A DNA stretch of 64,000 bases. Origin: Robertmurraya_A mangrovi (GTDB taxonomy: Bacteria > Bacillota > Bacilli > Bacillales > Cytobacillaceae). Below, one piece after another: positions 17,307 to 26,223 of this stretch (its first letter is position 1; each line of letters starts with the position of its first letter). The position numbers were made by a program, and so were the translations under genes. The DNA lies in NCBI RefSeq assembly GCF_034427655.1, contig NZ_JAXOFX010000010.1, positions 62,001 to 126,000 of the forward strand, read 5' to 3'. The notes beneath the pieces are model-generated. The model made no database searches, was not told the DNA's origin, and saw only the letters and a list, made by a program, of their open reading frames with translations.

Positions 17307-17570
17307 CTAGCAGCATCGAACACCATCTAATGGTGATTTTTCCATACCCATTCTTATATGCCATTCATGAAATCTTTCGATAATTAGAGGATACAATTCT
17401 AGTGTGTAATAAAAGGCCGGATTAGGAATTCCGAGCATTTCAGAAAAGCATAGAAGCATAAAAAGGTCCTCTTCGTCCCTTATTTCTCTAGCTAACTCTG
17501 CTCGATGTGGTTGGCTTAATATTTCATCATATGTTTGGATGACTTTTTTTAATAAATCAAACAATGTCAT
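17307..17570 (-). CDS. Cory-CC-star-type small protein ending in Cys-Cys
   Basis: 87 aa, mostly helical. The C-terminal half has FYYTLELYPLIIERFHEW followed by IRMGMEKSPLDGVRCC, so the last two residues are cysteines. I recall a family called cory-CC-star defined by this Cys-Cys-stop end and its position next to an ArsA/GET3-like ATPase and CstA; both hold here. A terminal Cys pair could bind metal or form a disulfide. 13 bp before the ATPase start, so cotranslated. Confidence 0.75.
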   Translation of the reverse strand: MTLFDLLKKVIQTYDEILSQPHRAELAREIRDEEDLFMLLCFSEMLGIPNPAFYYTLELYPLIIERFHEWHIRMGMEKSPLDGVRCC

Positions 17571-17599
17571 TTTGAGTAGAACTCCTTTTTAGAATAGGA

Positions 17600-17626
17600 A
17601 CAGAGACCGAAACATTCCGGTCTCCC
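17600..17626 (-). terminator. Hairpin after cstA
   Basis: A 7-bp stem GAGACCG/CGGTCTC (17603-17609 with 17618-17624) just after the cstA stop, with a modest T tract on the minus strand. It may attenuate rather than stop read-through to the downstream pair. Confidence 0.5.
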
Positions 17627-17631
17627 TCCCT

Positions 17632-19371
17632 TTACATATTGTGAGTGATGGATGGTGGTTCTTTTTTATTAAAGGCGGAGATAGCTTCTAAAATGATCCA
17701 GAACACAAAGATTAAAATTAAGCCCCCAAGAATAAAGAGAAGCATATTTGCATCTTGGGTCCCTAAACCTGACCAAGTAAACACTACTTGCTGAATCATC
17801 GCCCATAGAGTCATAAAGAAAACGAAGATCATTGGGATAAAGGTGACGAGATAGTTCCGTCCTTGTCGTTTTAACCAAATGGAAATGAGAAGTAAACTTA
17901 CTCCCGCTAATAATTGGTTACTCGTACCGAATAATGGCCATAGTAAATATCCACCTGAACCGAAACCGTTCGGACCCTTTGGAAGTAAAACTAGGGCAGC
18001 ACTTGCTACAACGGCAACAGATGTAGCAACATGTGTTTTAGTAAGTGGTTTAAAATTGTATTCGCTTCCAATTTCAGCGATGATATAGCGCATTAAACGT
18101 ACAGATGTATCAAGTGTAGTAGCCGCGAAACTTACGACAATAACAGATACGATCGTTTTGGCAATATCGGCTGGAATCCAAATTCCCGTTGCTAAAGCAG
18201 CCGCACCGTTAATAAAGTTTCCTAGCCCCCCAGCACTAGCAGCAGCAAAGCTTTCATACGCGTTTAAAAATTCCCCTTTTGTAGCAAAAACAGTAGCAAC
18301 GGCAATAATGGCCGCTAATGCTAAAATTCCTTCTCCTACTGCTCCTAAATAACCGACGAAACGTGCATCCGTTTCTTTATCCAGCTGCTTAGAAGATGTT
18401 CCAGAAGATACGAGTCCGTGGAAACCAGAGATGGCACCGCACGCAATGGTTATGAACAGTAGCGGGAACCATGAAACATCAGCTGCAGCATTCGTAGCTG
18501 GAGCCGTTAATTTTGGTTGTAAAAACACAAGTCCAGCGTATAAAATGACTAATCCTACGACTAATTGATGTGAGTTAATGTAATCACGGGGTTGAAGTAG
18601 TTTCCATACAGGTAGAGTGGATGCAATGTAGCAGTATACCATCAAGACGATAATCCATACAAAGAACGACATGGCGACCCCATCAAGTCCGAATAGAACG
18701 GTACTTTCTGCCCCGCCAAAGTATTTAACTAAGTCAATTTGTAAAGAAGGATAAATACTGGATAATACAGCAGTTCCGTACATGACGATAAGTGCAATTA
18801 CTGAAGGTATAAGCATGGATTTTTTCTTTTTATAAACCGCATATCCTATCCAAATCGCTAGTGGAATTTCAATGAAGATTGGTAAAACACTTGCTGGGAA
18901 CTTAATAAATAAGTTTGAGATAACCCAAGCGAATACAGCGTTAACCATTAATACTAAAATTAGAATAATAAATAAGAACATCATTTTTGCTCGTTTTCCA
19001 ATGAGCTTACTAGTGATCGTACCAACCGATTGACCTTTGTTTCTAACGGATAAAACTAATGTTCCGAAGTCATGAACTCCAGCAGCAAAGACCGTTCCAA
19101 GAATAACCCATAGAAATGCTGGTAGCCATCCCCAATAAACAGCGATTGCTGGACCAACAATGGGGGCTGCACCCGCAACAGAAGTAAAGTGGTGTCCCCA
19201 TAGTACCGTCTTCTTCGTTGGAACAAAGTCCACTCCATCATTGAACTGATGGGCAGGGGTAACATAATTAGGGTCTAGTCGATAAATCTTTTCTGCTACC
19301 CATTTTGAATAAAAGCGGTAGCCTATCGCAAAGACCGTCATTCCAATGATTGCTAACCAAAGTGAATTCAT
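17632..19371 (-). CDS. cstA: Carbon starvation protein CstA family transporter
   Basis: 579-aa polytopic membrane protein of the CstA family, implicated in peptide or pyruvate uptake. HHFTSVAGAAPIVGPAIAV near residue 60 and the ISGFHGLVSSGTSSKQLDKE segment are strongly typical. AAAGGAGGG lies 7 nt before the ATG. A sigma-A-like promoter lies at 19410-19439. Its neighbours downstream are the Cys-Cys peptide and the ArsA/GET3-like ATPase, which I infer are functional partners. Confidence 0.95.
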   Translation of the reverse strand: MNSLWLAIIGMTVFAIGYRFYSKWVAEKIYRLDPNYVTPAHQFNDGVDFVPTKKTVLWGHHFTSVAGAAPIVGPAIAVYWGWLPAFLWVILGTVFAAGVHDFGTLVLSVRNKGQSVGTITSKLIGKRAKMMFLFIILILVLMVNAVFAWVISNLFIKFPASVLPIFIEIPLAIWIGYAVYKKKKSMLIPSVIALIVMYGTAVLSSIYPSLQIDLVKYFGGAESTVLFGLDGVAMSFFVWIIVLMVYCYIASTLPVWKLLQPRDYINSHQLVVGLVILYAGLVFLQPKLTAPATNAAADVSWFPLLFITIACGAISGFHGLVSSGTSSKQLDKETDARFVGYLGAVGEGILALAAIIAVATVFATKGEFLNAYESFAAASAGGLGNFINGAAALATGIWIPADIAKTIVSVIVVSFAATTLDTSVRLMRYIIAEIGSEYNFKPLTKTHVATSVAVVASAALVLLPKGPNGFGSGGYLLWPLFGTSNQLLAGVSLLLISIWLKRQGRNYLVTFIPMIFVFFMTLWAMIQQVVFTWSGLGTQDANMLLFILGGLILIFVFWIILEAISAFNKKEPPSITHNM

Positions 19372-19409
19372 CTAGCGTTCCCTCCTTTATGATCTAGTCC
19401 TACATATTC

Positions 19410-19439
19410 ATCATAAAGAAAGTGAAAATTAAAAGTCAA
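19410..19439 (-). promoter_or_regulatory. cstA promoter candidate
   Basis: Minus strand: -35 TTGACT (19434-19439), 18-bp spacer, -10 TATGAT (19410-19415), about 40 bp upstream of the cstA ATG. Confidence 0.5.
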
Positions 19440-19575
19440 TATTTTCTAAAAATTATAACAATAAACTTTTCAACAATTTTCTACCTTTCTCCTCAAGCTA
19501 GTACAGAAAAACAGTCAATAAGACACAATCTTTCATATGATGTGGTATACAAGCTGTTTTAGGAGGTGTAGAAAC

Positions 19576-19857
19576 TTGGATTTATTGCAATTTTTAAATG
19601 AGAATTACTATATGCTTGTCCCTGCCCTATGGGTTTTAGGATACGCATTAAAACAAACTCCACGAATTCCGAGCTGGTCCATCATTTGGATCTTATTAAT
19701 ATTTGCTATTCTATTTGGTACTTTTGCATTTGGGTTTACGGTTAAGGCGGTCGTGAATGGCATTATAGCAGCAGGAGTTGCCGTATTTGGTCATCAAATG
19801 TTTAAGCAGACAATGGAGATTAGGAGCAAGAGAAATGGAAATGGTGTCGGGAAGTAA
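19576..19857 (+). CDS. Phage-holin-like small membrane protein
   Basis: 93 aa with three hydrophobic helices (VPALWVLGYALK, IIWILLIFAILFGTFAFGF, GIIAAGVAVFGHQMFKQTM) and a basic tail, as in the Phage_holin_5_2 family common in Bacillus. Starts at TTG 19576, 7 nt after AGGAGGTG. No endolysin or phage gene is adjacent, so it is probably a chromosomal homologue and not a prophage remnant. Confidence 0.8.
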   Translation: MDLLQFLNENYYMLVPALWVLGYALKQTPRIPSWSIIWILLIFAILFGTFAFGFTVKAVVNGIIAAGVAVFGHQMFKQTMEIRSKRNGNGVGK

Positions 19858-19983
19858 GGGGACACTTTTTAGTTTGAAATAGTAGCTTGGTATTAGCATT
19901 ATTTAGCCTACAGAAATAATGCTTTATAGGCGAGAAAAAAATATTTTAAGGGCTTAAAATAAATAGGCTTGAATAGGATAGTT

Positions 19984-20011
19984 ATAGGGGGATGCTGCTC
20001 CCCCTATTTTT
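19984..20011 (+). terminator. Terminator in the holin-gene direction
   Basis: ATAGGGGG/CCCCCTAT (19984-19991 with 20000-20007) followed by TTTTTG. It overlaps the 3' end of the convergent 52-aa gene. Confidence 0.75.
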
Positions 20012-20162
20012 GTTGTTTCTGTTTGTTCATTTCACCAGGTCTAGGAGTATCTTCACGAAGGATTCCATTTAGATTAGTACGATTCATCTTACTTTGGTCG
20101 TCACCCATTCCCGGGAGAGTATTCGCCATAGGTAGCTGTTCGAGTTCTTTTCCTCTAGGCAT
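20004..20162 (-). CDS. Small hydrophilic protein, 52 aa
   Basis: Read directly: MPRGKELEQLPMANTLPGMG, then DDQSKMNRTNLNGILREDTP and RPGEMNKQKQQK. AGGAGGTG lies 9 nt before the ATG. No hydrophobic segment; rich in Gln, Asn, Arg and Lys, a composition seen in minor spore proteins, but I recognise no family. Stands alone on the minus strand between two plus-strand membrane genes. Confidence 0.7.
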   Translation of the reverse strand: MPRGKELEQLPMANTLPGMGDDQSKMNRTNLNGILREDTPRPGEMNKQKQQK

Positions 20163-20315
20163 TACATACACCACCTCCTATTTATAGCCTTCACTAAAGG
20201 CACAAATGTCACTCCCATTTTATATATTGTGTATATAGCTTATTTTTTTAAGTGTATAGGCACATTTTAATTTGAATTAAAATACTGTCTAACGTAAAAA
20301 AAAGGAAGTGAATTT

Positions 20316-20585
20316 ATGGTTATTAATTTTGGAATTTTTATGTTTGTATTGCTTTTAAATGCGTTAATTATAACAGCTGTTTTTCAAGTGTTCTTTCCAC
20401 AAATCAATATGCTATATGTGTTCATCTTCCTTTATGTCATTACGTCTGTTTATTTATGGAGTCGTTCAGCAATATTTGAATGGGGTGTTTTATCAGCCTT
20501 GGCTCTCGGGGCGTTAATAATCTCTTCCGTTTTTTGGTTATCACAACGCCGTTATAGAAAAGTTCTAAAAAAACAAAAGATTTAA
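20316..20585 (+). CDS. Small membrane protein, 89 aa
   Basis: Three hydrophobic segments separated by short loops (about residues 5-30, 31-48, 55-75) and a strongly basic tail, so the C terminus should be cytoplasmic. AGGAAGTG lies 5 nt before the ATG. No family recognised. Confidence 0.7.
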   Translation: MVINFGIFMFVLLLNALIITAVFQVFFPQINMLYVFIFLYVITSVYLWSRSAIFEWGVLSALALGALIISSVFWLSQRRYRKVLKKQKI

Positions 20586-20734
20586 TCATTTTTTACACCC
20601 GTATAAACCTAATGTATATGGTCACAATATCTTATACAGTAGTCCTCCTATATGCCCAAAGACACACCATGACTAACAACACGTAATTCCTCCATGACTA
20701 CACACCAATGGACACATATGAGGGCCACTTTACT

Positions 20735-20775
20735 TGCGCACAACCTTTATAGGTTGTGCGCAGTTTTTGTTTTTA
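20735..20775 (+). terminator. Terminator facing the kinase operon end
   Basis: Perfect 12-bp stem TGCGCACAACCT (20735-20746 with 20751-20762), 4-nt loop, then GTTTTTGTTTTT on the plus strand. It shields the 3' end of the minus-strand kinase operon from plus-strand transcription. Confidence 0.88.
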
Positions 20776-20783
20776 TACATCAT

Positions 20784-23297
20784 TTAATTTTGCACTCTAA
20801 CCTCTTGAATGACCCATTCAAGCTCTGAGCCCATTACGGCAATTAATATGAGTTCATAGGTCACTTTTTCTTCTGAATTGTCTCCATACGTAAACGTCTT
20901 TGTAACTGTTACCCAAGCTGTTCCTTCAGAAATTTGATCGATGCTATAATTCTCCACATGTACATTTATAATCTCTGCTGAATCGAAAAAGTTCTGATAA
21001 TTTTGCTTGATCGTGGCATATTGAGGAGAATCTAAATAGTACGTACTCATATAGCCTTCTAAATCTTCTCCAATTTCAGAATAGGTTTGATAGTATATCG
21101 TACGTTCTATTCCTGCTTCATCGGTCTTAGCCATATTCCCAAGAAGAATTTCATTAATTTCCTTCATATCTGGATGGGTGTAGCCCACTTTCTCTAAGGC
21201 AACAAGGTCCTCTGCAATGACATTAGCCATTCCGAAGTTATCAACATCTTTAGCTACCACTTCACGATATTGTTTAAATGCAGGACCAAATTGGTCAGTA
21301 AGTAAAAGTGCATGGGCTAGATTAATTTTGTTAAACTCATTTTCAGGGTCCAATTTTATCGCTTCTTGGGAAGAAGTAATTGCCTCAGCTGGTAATTGGT
21401 TTAATAGTTGGTGCCAAGCTAAGTTTCCATAGGCCTCACTTAAATAGAAATGATTAGCTGGATTATTAATTTCTTTAATAATCGCTACACTTTCCAAACT
21501 ATCCTCGAGGGCATAATAAGGATAGCCTAACTGAGCCTTGATTTTTGCCATATGATTAGCGATAAAACCTTCTGCAAATCTAGCATCCTCATTTTGATTA
21601 TGTTTAAATAATTCACTAGCCATATCTCTTGCTTGAATGTATTTTTTTAATGCCTCTTCTAATTGTTGGTTTTGAAGTAAGGAAGCTGCTTCATCCCAAT
21701 ATTGATTGACAATGTCCATTTGTTGATCGTAAATCGTATTAACATCCACCGGAAGTTCGATACCGGTACTTATTTTTATATCAATAGGGCTATTCTGACT
21801 TACTTTCTCGTCAGGAATAACCGATTGAAAAGCAACACGTCCCTTTTTCGCGATAAAATTTTCCTCGTATTCAACGTTACCCACCGTTAAGCCGGCCGCC
21901 TGTAATTGAGCGATTGCCTCTTCCTCCGTTAGGTTATACATTCTAGGAACAACCACTTGAACGGACGGATTGACTTCAGGTTTTTTATCATTATTAATTT
22001 CATTTTTCTTTTCATTATTATTTACGACTACATTTCCTGGTACTGGTTTTACAGGCTTTTCGTCTGGAATTAACCAAATGACAACCATAACAACAATCGA
22101 GAGTAAGATGGCTACTCCACCAGAGATTAGACCAATGATTAGGCCCGTTTTTTTCTTCTTTGAAGTTTGATTCACTTGATTTTGATTATATAGAGGAGTT
22201 GTTTTTCGTTCTTCGTCATTTGAGACAGGTGTGGTATAGGATTGATTAGATGAATTTGTGTGGGTGAATGAGTGGTTTTTTTGGTTTGATTGATTATTTG
22301 GTATGGTATGCGTCAGATGACTCATTTGATTTGCTTGATTTAATTGACCTAATAATGCTTGCTGGAAAGACTCCATACTTTGAAATCGATCTTGTGCTCG
22401 AATAGATAAAGCTTTAATGATGGCTGCTTCAGCAAAGGGTGGTATCGTAACTCCTAATCTACTTGGTGGAATCAATGTGTCTTCTTCCAGTCGATCAAGT
22501 GATTCGGTAGGGACTTTTCCCGTGAGAACTCGGTAAAAAGTAGCCGCCAATCCATAAATATCTGTCCAAGGACCTTGATTTCCTTTACTACGATATTGTT
22601 CTTCCGGTGCATAACCTGGCTTGAGGATTACCGATAAACTCTTATTTGAATCATTCATCGCATGTCTCGCAGCACCAAAGTCTAGAAGCTTCACCTCCCC
22701 TTTCATCGTAATATATATATTGTCTGGACTAATATCACGGTGAAGAATACCGTCTTTATGAACCGTTGCCAAAGCATCCATCACCGGAAGCATAATGGCA
22801 AGACCTTGTTCATAGGAAAGACTCCCACCATACTGGTCTAGATACTTCTTTAAATCAATACCATCTAAGTAATACATAACCAAATAAGCTGTACCATTTT
22901 CCTTAAAAAAGTCTCGGACAGATACAATGCCCGGGTGATTGTTATATTTGGCAAGGATTTTCGCTTCTTCTAAAAACTTATTCATCCCATTTACAAAATG
23001 GGTTTTTACATTCCCCGTAAAAAAAGTCACTTCGGCTTCTCCACTATTTCTAGTTGCGAAATCTCGGGGCATGTATTCCTTAATGGCCAGTTTCATATCT
23101 AATTGCAAATCCCAGCCTAAGTAAGTAATTCCAAAACCGCCTTGACCAAGCACTCTACCAACTAAATATTTCTCATGTAAAATCGTCCCAGGTACTAAAT
23201 GTTGAGGGGAATCTGGAAGTTTACCCTCTGTCCAACCACACTGCAAACAAGTTTCTTCACTTCCTCTTGGATTCATACAACCCATACACCTGTTCAT
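20784..23297 (-). CDS. Zinc-ribbon Ser/Thr kinase with TM, PASTA, TPR-like and NTF2-like regions
   Basis: 837-aa Hanks-type kinase, last gene of the phospho-signalling operon. Order: N-terminal four-Cys zinc ribbon (CMGC and CLQCGW); kinase about 45-310 with VLGQGGFGITY, AIKEY lysine near 73, HRDISPDN near 186, LDFGAAR, and PGYAPEEQYR in the activation segment; a Gln/Asn/Ser-rich linker; a TM helix about 384-410; one PASTA-like repeat about 448-512; a helical TPR-like region; and a C-terminal NTF2-like module ending VIQEVRVQN. The usual Lys after HRDI is Ser. The ATG at 23297 is used (GGAGG 5 nt upstream). Topology puts the kinase inside and the PASTA/TPR part outside, so it may sense wall material. 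Confidence 0.9.
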   Translation of the reverse strand: MNRCMGCMNPRGSEETCLQCGWTEGKLPDSPQHLVPGTILHEKYLVGRVLGQGGFGITYLGWDLQLDMKLAIKEYMPRDFATRNSGEAEVTFFTGNVKTHFVNGMNKFLEEAKILAKYNNHPGIVSVRDFFKENGTAYLVMYYLDGIDLKKYLDQYGGSLSYEQGLAIMLPVMDALATVHKDGILHRDISPDNIYITMKGEVKLLDFGAARHAMNDSNKSLSVILKPGYAPEEQYRSKGNQGPWTDIYGLAATFYRVLTGKVPTESLDRLEEDTLIPPSRLGVTIPPFAEAAIIKALSIRAQDRFQSMESFQQALLGQLNQANQMSHLTHTIPNNQSNQKNHSFTHTNSSNQSYTTPVSNDEERKTTPLYNQNQVNQTSKKKKTGLIIGLISGGVAILLSIVVMVVIWLIPDEKPVKPVPGNVVVNNNEKKNEINNDKKPEVNPSVQVVVPRMYNLTEEEAIAQLQAAGLTVGNVEYEENFIAKKGRVAFQSVIPDEKVSQNSPIDIKISTGIELPVDVNTIYDQQMDIVNQYWDEAASLLQNQQLEEALKKYIQARDMASELFKHNQNEDARFAEGFIANHMAKIKAQLGYPYYALEDSLESVAIIKEINNPANHFYLSEAYGNLAWHQLLNQLPAEAITSSQEAIKLDPENEFNKINLAHALLLTDQFGPAFKQYREVVAKDVDNFGMANVIAEDLVALEKVGYTHPDMKEINEILLGNMAKTDEAGIERTIYYQTYSEIGEDLEGYMSTYYLDSPQYATIKQNYQNFFDSAEIINVHVENYSIDQISEGTAWVTVTKTFTYGDNSEEKVTYELILIAVMGSELEWVIQEVRVQN

Positions 23298-23327
23298 ATT
23301 GGCCTCCAATTTGTTTCACCCCTTTTA

Positions 23328-24506
23328 TTACAGTTTCTTTCGCCTCTTACTAACAAAAAATAAAATAGGAAAATAGATTAAACCATTATAAATAATGAGT
23401 AAGAAGGCTACAAAGATAAAGCTGTACCCACCGACCCAATCCCCATTTGTAGCGGATGGTACGATTTCTATAAACATTCCATAAATGATAAATACCAAAA
23501 TATTGACAAGACCGAATGAAAGGACAGGTCCTATCACCCACTTTACCCACCATTTCGTAGACCGATTGAAAAGTCGAGCCATTAAAAAAACGAGCATGGT
23601 GGAAGTACCCCATAATAAAATCATTCCCAACAAATCATATATACCTTTATTCATGATTCCAAAAGCAGTCCCCTTAGTACTTATGGTTGAAAAAGCTAAG
23701 TTAGCGGAAGGCAGTGTATCAAAAACCCCTATATATACATCCCAAGCTTGTTCGTTATTCAAAATCTCACCAGGTAATAATTCAAATGATTCCAAACTAC
23801 CTTGATACAAAGAGATTGGTAAATTAGCACCAAAGTATTGACCCTTTGGAACAACCATTAACACCTCTAAATGATGAAACTCTTTCCATGCAGAAGCAGG
23901 TTGTAGCAAGTACTGATAGAGATAAACCGGATTAATATAAGATTCTTTATCTATTCCCGCCTCCTGGGTATACTCGAGTTGTATCGTCACTTCTTCCTTA
24001 GGAGGAAAATTAACCTGAAACGTAACGATTTGTGCTTCTTCAATGACATCATAAGCATCCCAATCCTCCAACATTTGCCCTGTAATAGGATCAACATAGA
24101 GAAATGAAGTTGAGTCAAACCAATCTAAGAAGCTTTCATATTCTTCTCTTTTTTCATAGATAGAAATATCTTTTTCTTGATAAAGCTTTCCATTCACGAG
24201 TAACTTTGGGATTTCTTTATATTTTGACGGTGTATAAGGGAAGGCCAGCACAATTTCTTCTTTATGTTCTGTTGGATTGTAAAAGGCGTATTTAACTGTT
24301 ACATTTGCTTCACTTTTATCTTCCCTTAAAATAAATTGAAGTTTTTCTTCTTTGACCATAATGGAATGATTGCTGAGTGGTGTAAGCGTTCCATTTGGTT
24401 CAGGTTGATGAACAGGGGCACTGTTGGCCAATACCCCTGTTGGATCGATTAGAAATAAAAATAGAATGATAGGAAAATAGAGTCTGAGTACACTTAGATG
24501 TTTCAT
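23328..24506 (-). CDS. Signal-peptide membrane protein with large ectodomain, DUF4424-like
   Basis: About 392 aa. A signal peptide (LYFPIILFLFLI, then ANS cleavage) is followed by a beta-rich ectodomain of about 250 residues with VTVKYAFYNPTEHKEEIV and LAFPYTP, reminiscent of DUF4424 or VIT-type folds, then three C-terminal TM helices and a basic tail. Its start overlaps the stop of the preceding FHA gene, so translation is coupled. Being sandwiched between a kinase and an FHA protein, it is a candidate sensor or effector of the circuit. Family assignment uncertain. Confidence 0.7.
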   Translation of the reverse strand: MKHLSVLRLYFPIILFLFLIDPTGVLANSAPVHQPEPNGTLTPLSNHSIMVKEEKLQFILREDKSEANVTVKYAFYNPTEHKEEIVLAFPYTPSKYKEIPKLLVNGKLYQEKDISIYEKREEYESFLDWFDSTSFLYVDPITGQMLEDWDAYDVIEEAQIVTFQVNFPPKEEVTIQLEYTQEAGIDKESYINPVYLYQYLLQPASAWKEFHHLEVLMVVPKGQYFGANLPISLYQGSLESFELLPGEILNNEQAWDVYIGVFDTLPSANLAFSTISTKGTAFGIMNKGIYDLLGMILLWGTSTMLVFLMARLFNRSTKWWVKWVIGPVLSFGLVNILVFIIYGMFIEIVPSATNGDWVGGYSFIFVAFLLIIYNGLIYFPILFFVSKRRKKL

Positions 24507-24512
24507 CACCTG

Positions 24513-25133
24513 CTACCATTCAAACTTAGGTCCGCAGAATGGAACAAACATGAGTTTTGTATCACCTAGTTCAATTAAATCCCCTTCCTTTAAAGTAATT
24601 GTGTAATCAACGACATCACTATTCACATACACTAATCCTCTTCCTCCACCTGCTAACAGACGAAATTCTTTTCTTTTTGGATCAAAAACGATGGTTGCAT
24701 GATTATCTCTTGAAATCGTTTGGTCGCCTTTTACATAAATATCATTGCTATCTGAACGGCCGATTGTATTTCTTTCCGAATGGATTCGGTAATCTTGACC
24801 TTTATCTTTCCCATCAACACAAACTAACCAGCCAACTACAGGGTCAATCCCATTTTGTTTATTATAGAAACTAATCGTTTTCCCTTCATCGGAAGGTTGA
24901 TGCCTAGGTTGCCCACCTGTTACATCAAATGCTGGGCTTGGATTAGGAGGTTGAACTTTAGGTGTTGGGCTATGGTTTCCCCCTCCATTTTGCCAAGAAT
25001 CCACTCGAGGTGGAGTGATGGGCATCGTTCTTCCTTGCATAGGTGATGCACCTTGACCCTGTCCCTGACAATGAGGGCAACTACCACCAGCTGAATTATA
25101 AAAATGTCCATTTGCACATTGAACCATACTCAC
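24513..25133 (-). CDS. Zinc-ribbon FHA-domain protein
   Basis: 206-aa soluble phosphopeptide reader. The N terminus has C6, H10, C19 and C22 in CANGHFYNSAGGSCPHC, a small zinc ribbon; a Pro/Gln/Gly-rich linker of about 70 residues follows; the C-terminal FHA domain shows NTIGRSDSND and ISRDNHATIVFD (Arg-Ser and Asn/His binding loops). Starts at GTG 25133, or ATG 25127 close behind. Coupled to its neighbours by 3-16 bp gaps. Confidence 0.88.
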   Translation of the reverse strand: MSMVQCANGHFYNSAGGSCPHCQGQGQGASPMQGRTMPITPPRVDSWQNGGGNHSPTPKVQPPNPSPAFDVTGGQPRHQPSDEGKTISFYNKQNGIDPVVGWLVCVDGKDKGQDYRIHSERNTIGRSDSNDIYVKGDQTISRDNHATIVFDPKRKEFRLLAGGGRGLVYVNSDVVDYTITLKEGDLIELGDTKLMFVPFCGPKFEW

Positions 25134-25148
25134 AAACCTGTTCCCCCT

Positions 25149-26219
25149 TTATAGTAGTAATAAAAACAAGAACATCAAAACGAATAGTACAAACACAGCA
25201 CCTAATAAACCAATCCAAACCAACGTTTTATTCTCTGGCACGATTTCTACCGGTGCACTATTTCCTTGTAAAAGAGCATGTTTAAATTCAAGAACAGATT
25301 GGTAACGATTCTCTCCTTTAACAGCTAAAGCCTTCATAATTGCCTGTTCCATTCCAGAGGAAATTCTCACTCCATTTTTCGAAGGTGGTAAGAGCGTATC
25401 GTTTCCTAATCGATTCATGGCATCTAAAGGGATTTTCCCTGTTATCGCACGGTAAAAGGTGGCGGCGATAGAATACAAATCACTCCACGGGCCTCGGTTC
25501 CCTCGACTTCGATACTGTTCCTCAGGAGTGTAACCCGGTTTGAAAACAATTGAAAACTCCTGATTTTGCTGTTTCATTGCATATCTTGCTGCACCAAAAT
25601 CAATTAGCTTTACTTGTTTATTTGGCAGAATGATAATATTATCCGGACTAATATCGCGATGGAGCATCCCTACCTCATGCACCGCCTGAAGGGCATCTAG
25701 AGCGGGCAATAATATATTCATAGCCTCAGTTACACTCATCCTCCCTCCACTGTCCTCAATCTTTTTCATCCAAGTACTACCTTCTAAAAATTGCATAGAC
25801 ATATAGGCAGTTTGATGACTGTAGAAGAAGTTATAGACAGCTACAATACCAGGATGTCGACTAAACCTTGAAAGCGCCTGTGCTTCTTCAAGAAATCGTT
25901 GGATTCCGTATTCAAAGACGGACACATATTCCTCACTAATAGGTACTACATCTAAGTTATGACTTCGCGAGGCAATATCAATCGGATAATATTCCTTCAA
26001 CGCAACTCTTCTATTCTCGTGTAAATCCATTGCCGCATAAGTGATCCCAAATCCGCCTTGACCTAGCACTCTTCCAATTAAATAACGTTGCAGCACAACC
26101 GTTCCCATCGGTAGAGTGGTAGCATTGTTTTTTTCTCGATTCCGCTTCCAACCACAAGTGGCACAATGGATTCCACCATTCATTTTTTGAAAACATCCCA
26201 TGCATAAATCCTGATACAT
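25149..26219 (-). CDS. Zinc-ribbon Ser/Thr kinase with C-terminal TM anchor
   Basis: 356-aa Hanks-type kinase. C6, C9, C19 and C22 form the N-terminal zinc ribbon; the kinase has VLGQGGFGITY, ALKEY (K75), LHRDISPDN (D189), IDFGAAR and PGYTPEEQYR; a single hydrophobic helix about 333-356 ends the chain, with no extracellular domain. It is close to the first part of the 837-aa kinase downstream, so the pair probably arose by duplication, one copy having a sensory ectodomain and the other not. 4 bp from the upstream FHA gene. Confidence 0.92.
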   Translation of the reverse strand: MYQDLCMGCFQKMNGGIHCATCGWKRNREKNNATTLPMGTVVLQRYLIGRVLGQGGFGITYAAMDLHENRRVALKEYYPIDIASRSHNLDVVPISEEYVSVFEYGIQRFLEEAQALSRFSRHPGIVAVYNFFYSHQTAYMSMQFLEGSTWMKKIEDSGGRMSVTEAMNILLPALDALQAVHEVGMLHRDISPDNIIILPNKQVKLIDFGAARYAMKQQNQEFSIVFKPGYTPEEQYRSRGNRGPWSDLYSIAATFYRAITGKIPLDAMNRLGNDTLLPPSKNGVRISSGMEQAIMKALAVKGENRYQSVLEFKHALLQGNSAPVEIVPENKTLVWIGLLGAVFVLFVLMFLFLLLL

Positions 26220-26223
26220 AGGC

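Noticed and set aside
19576..19857. Prophage remnant
   Set aside because: A holin-like gene alone, with no endolysin, integrase or structural genes nearby.
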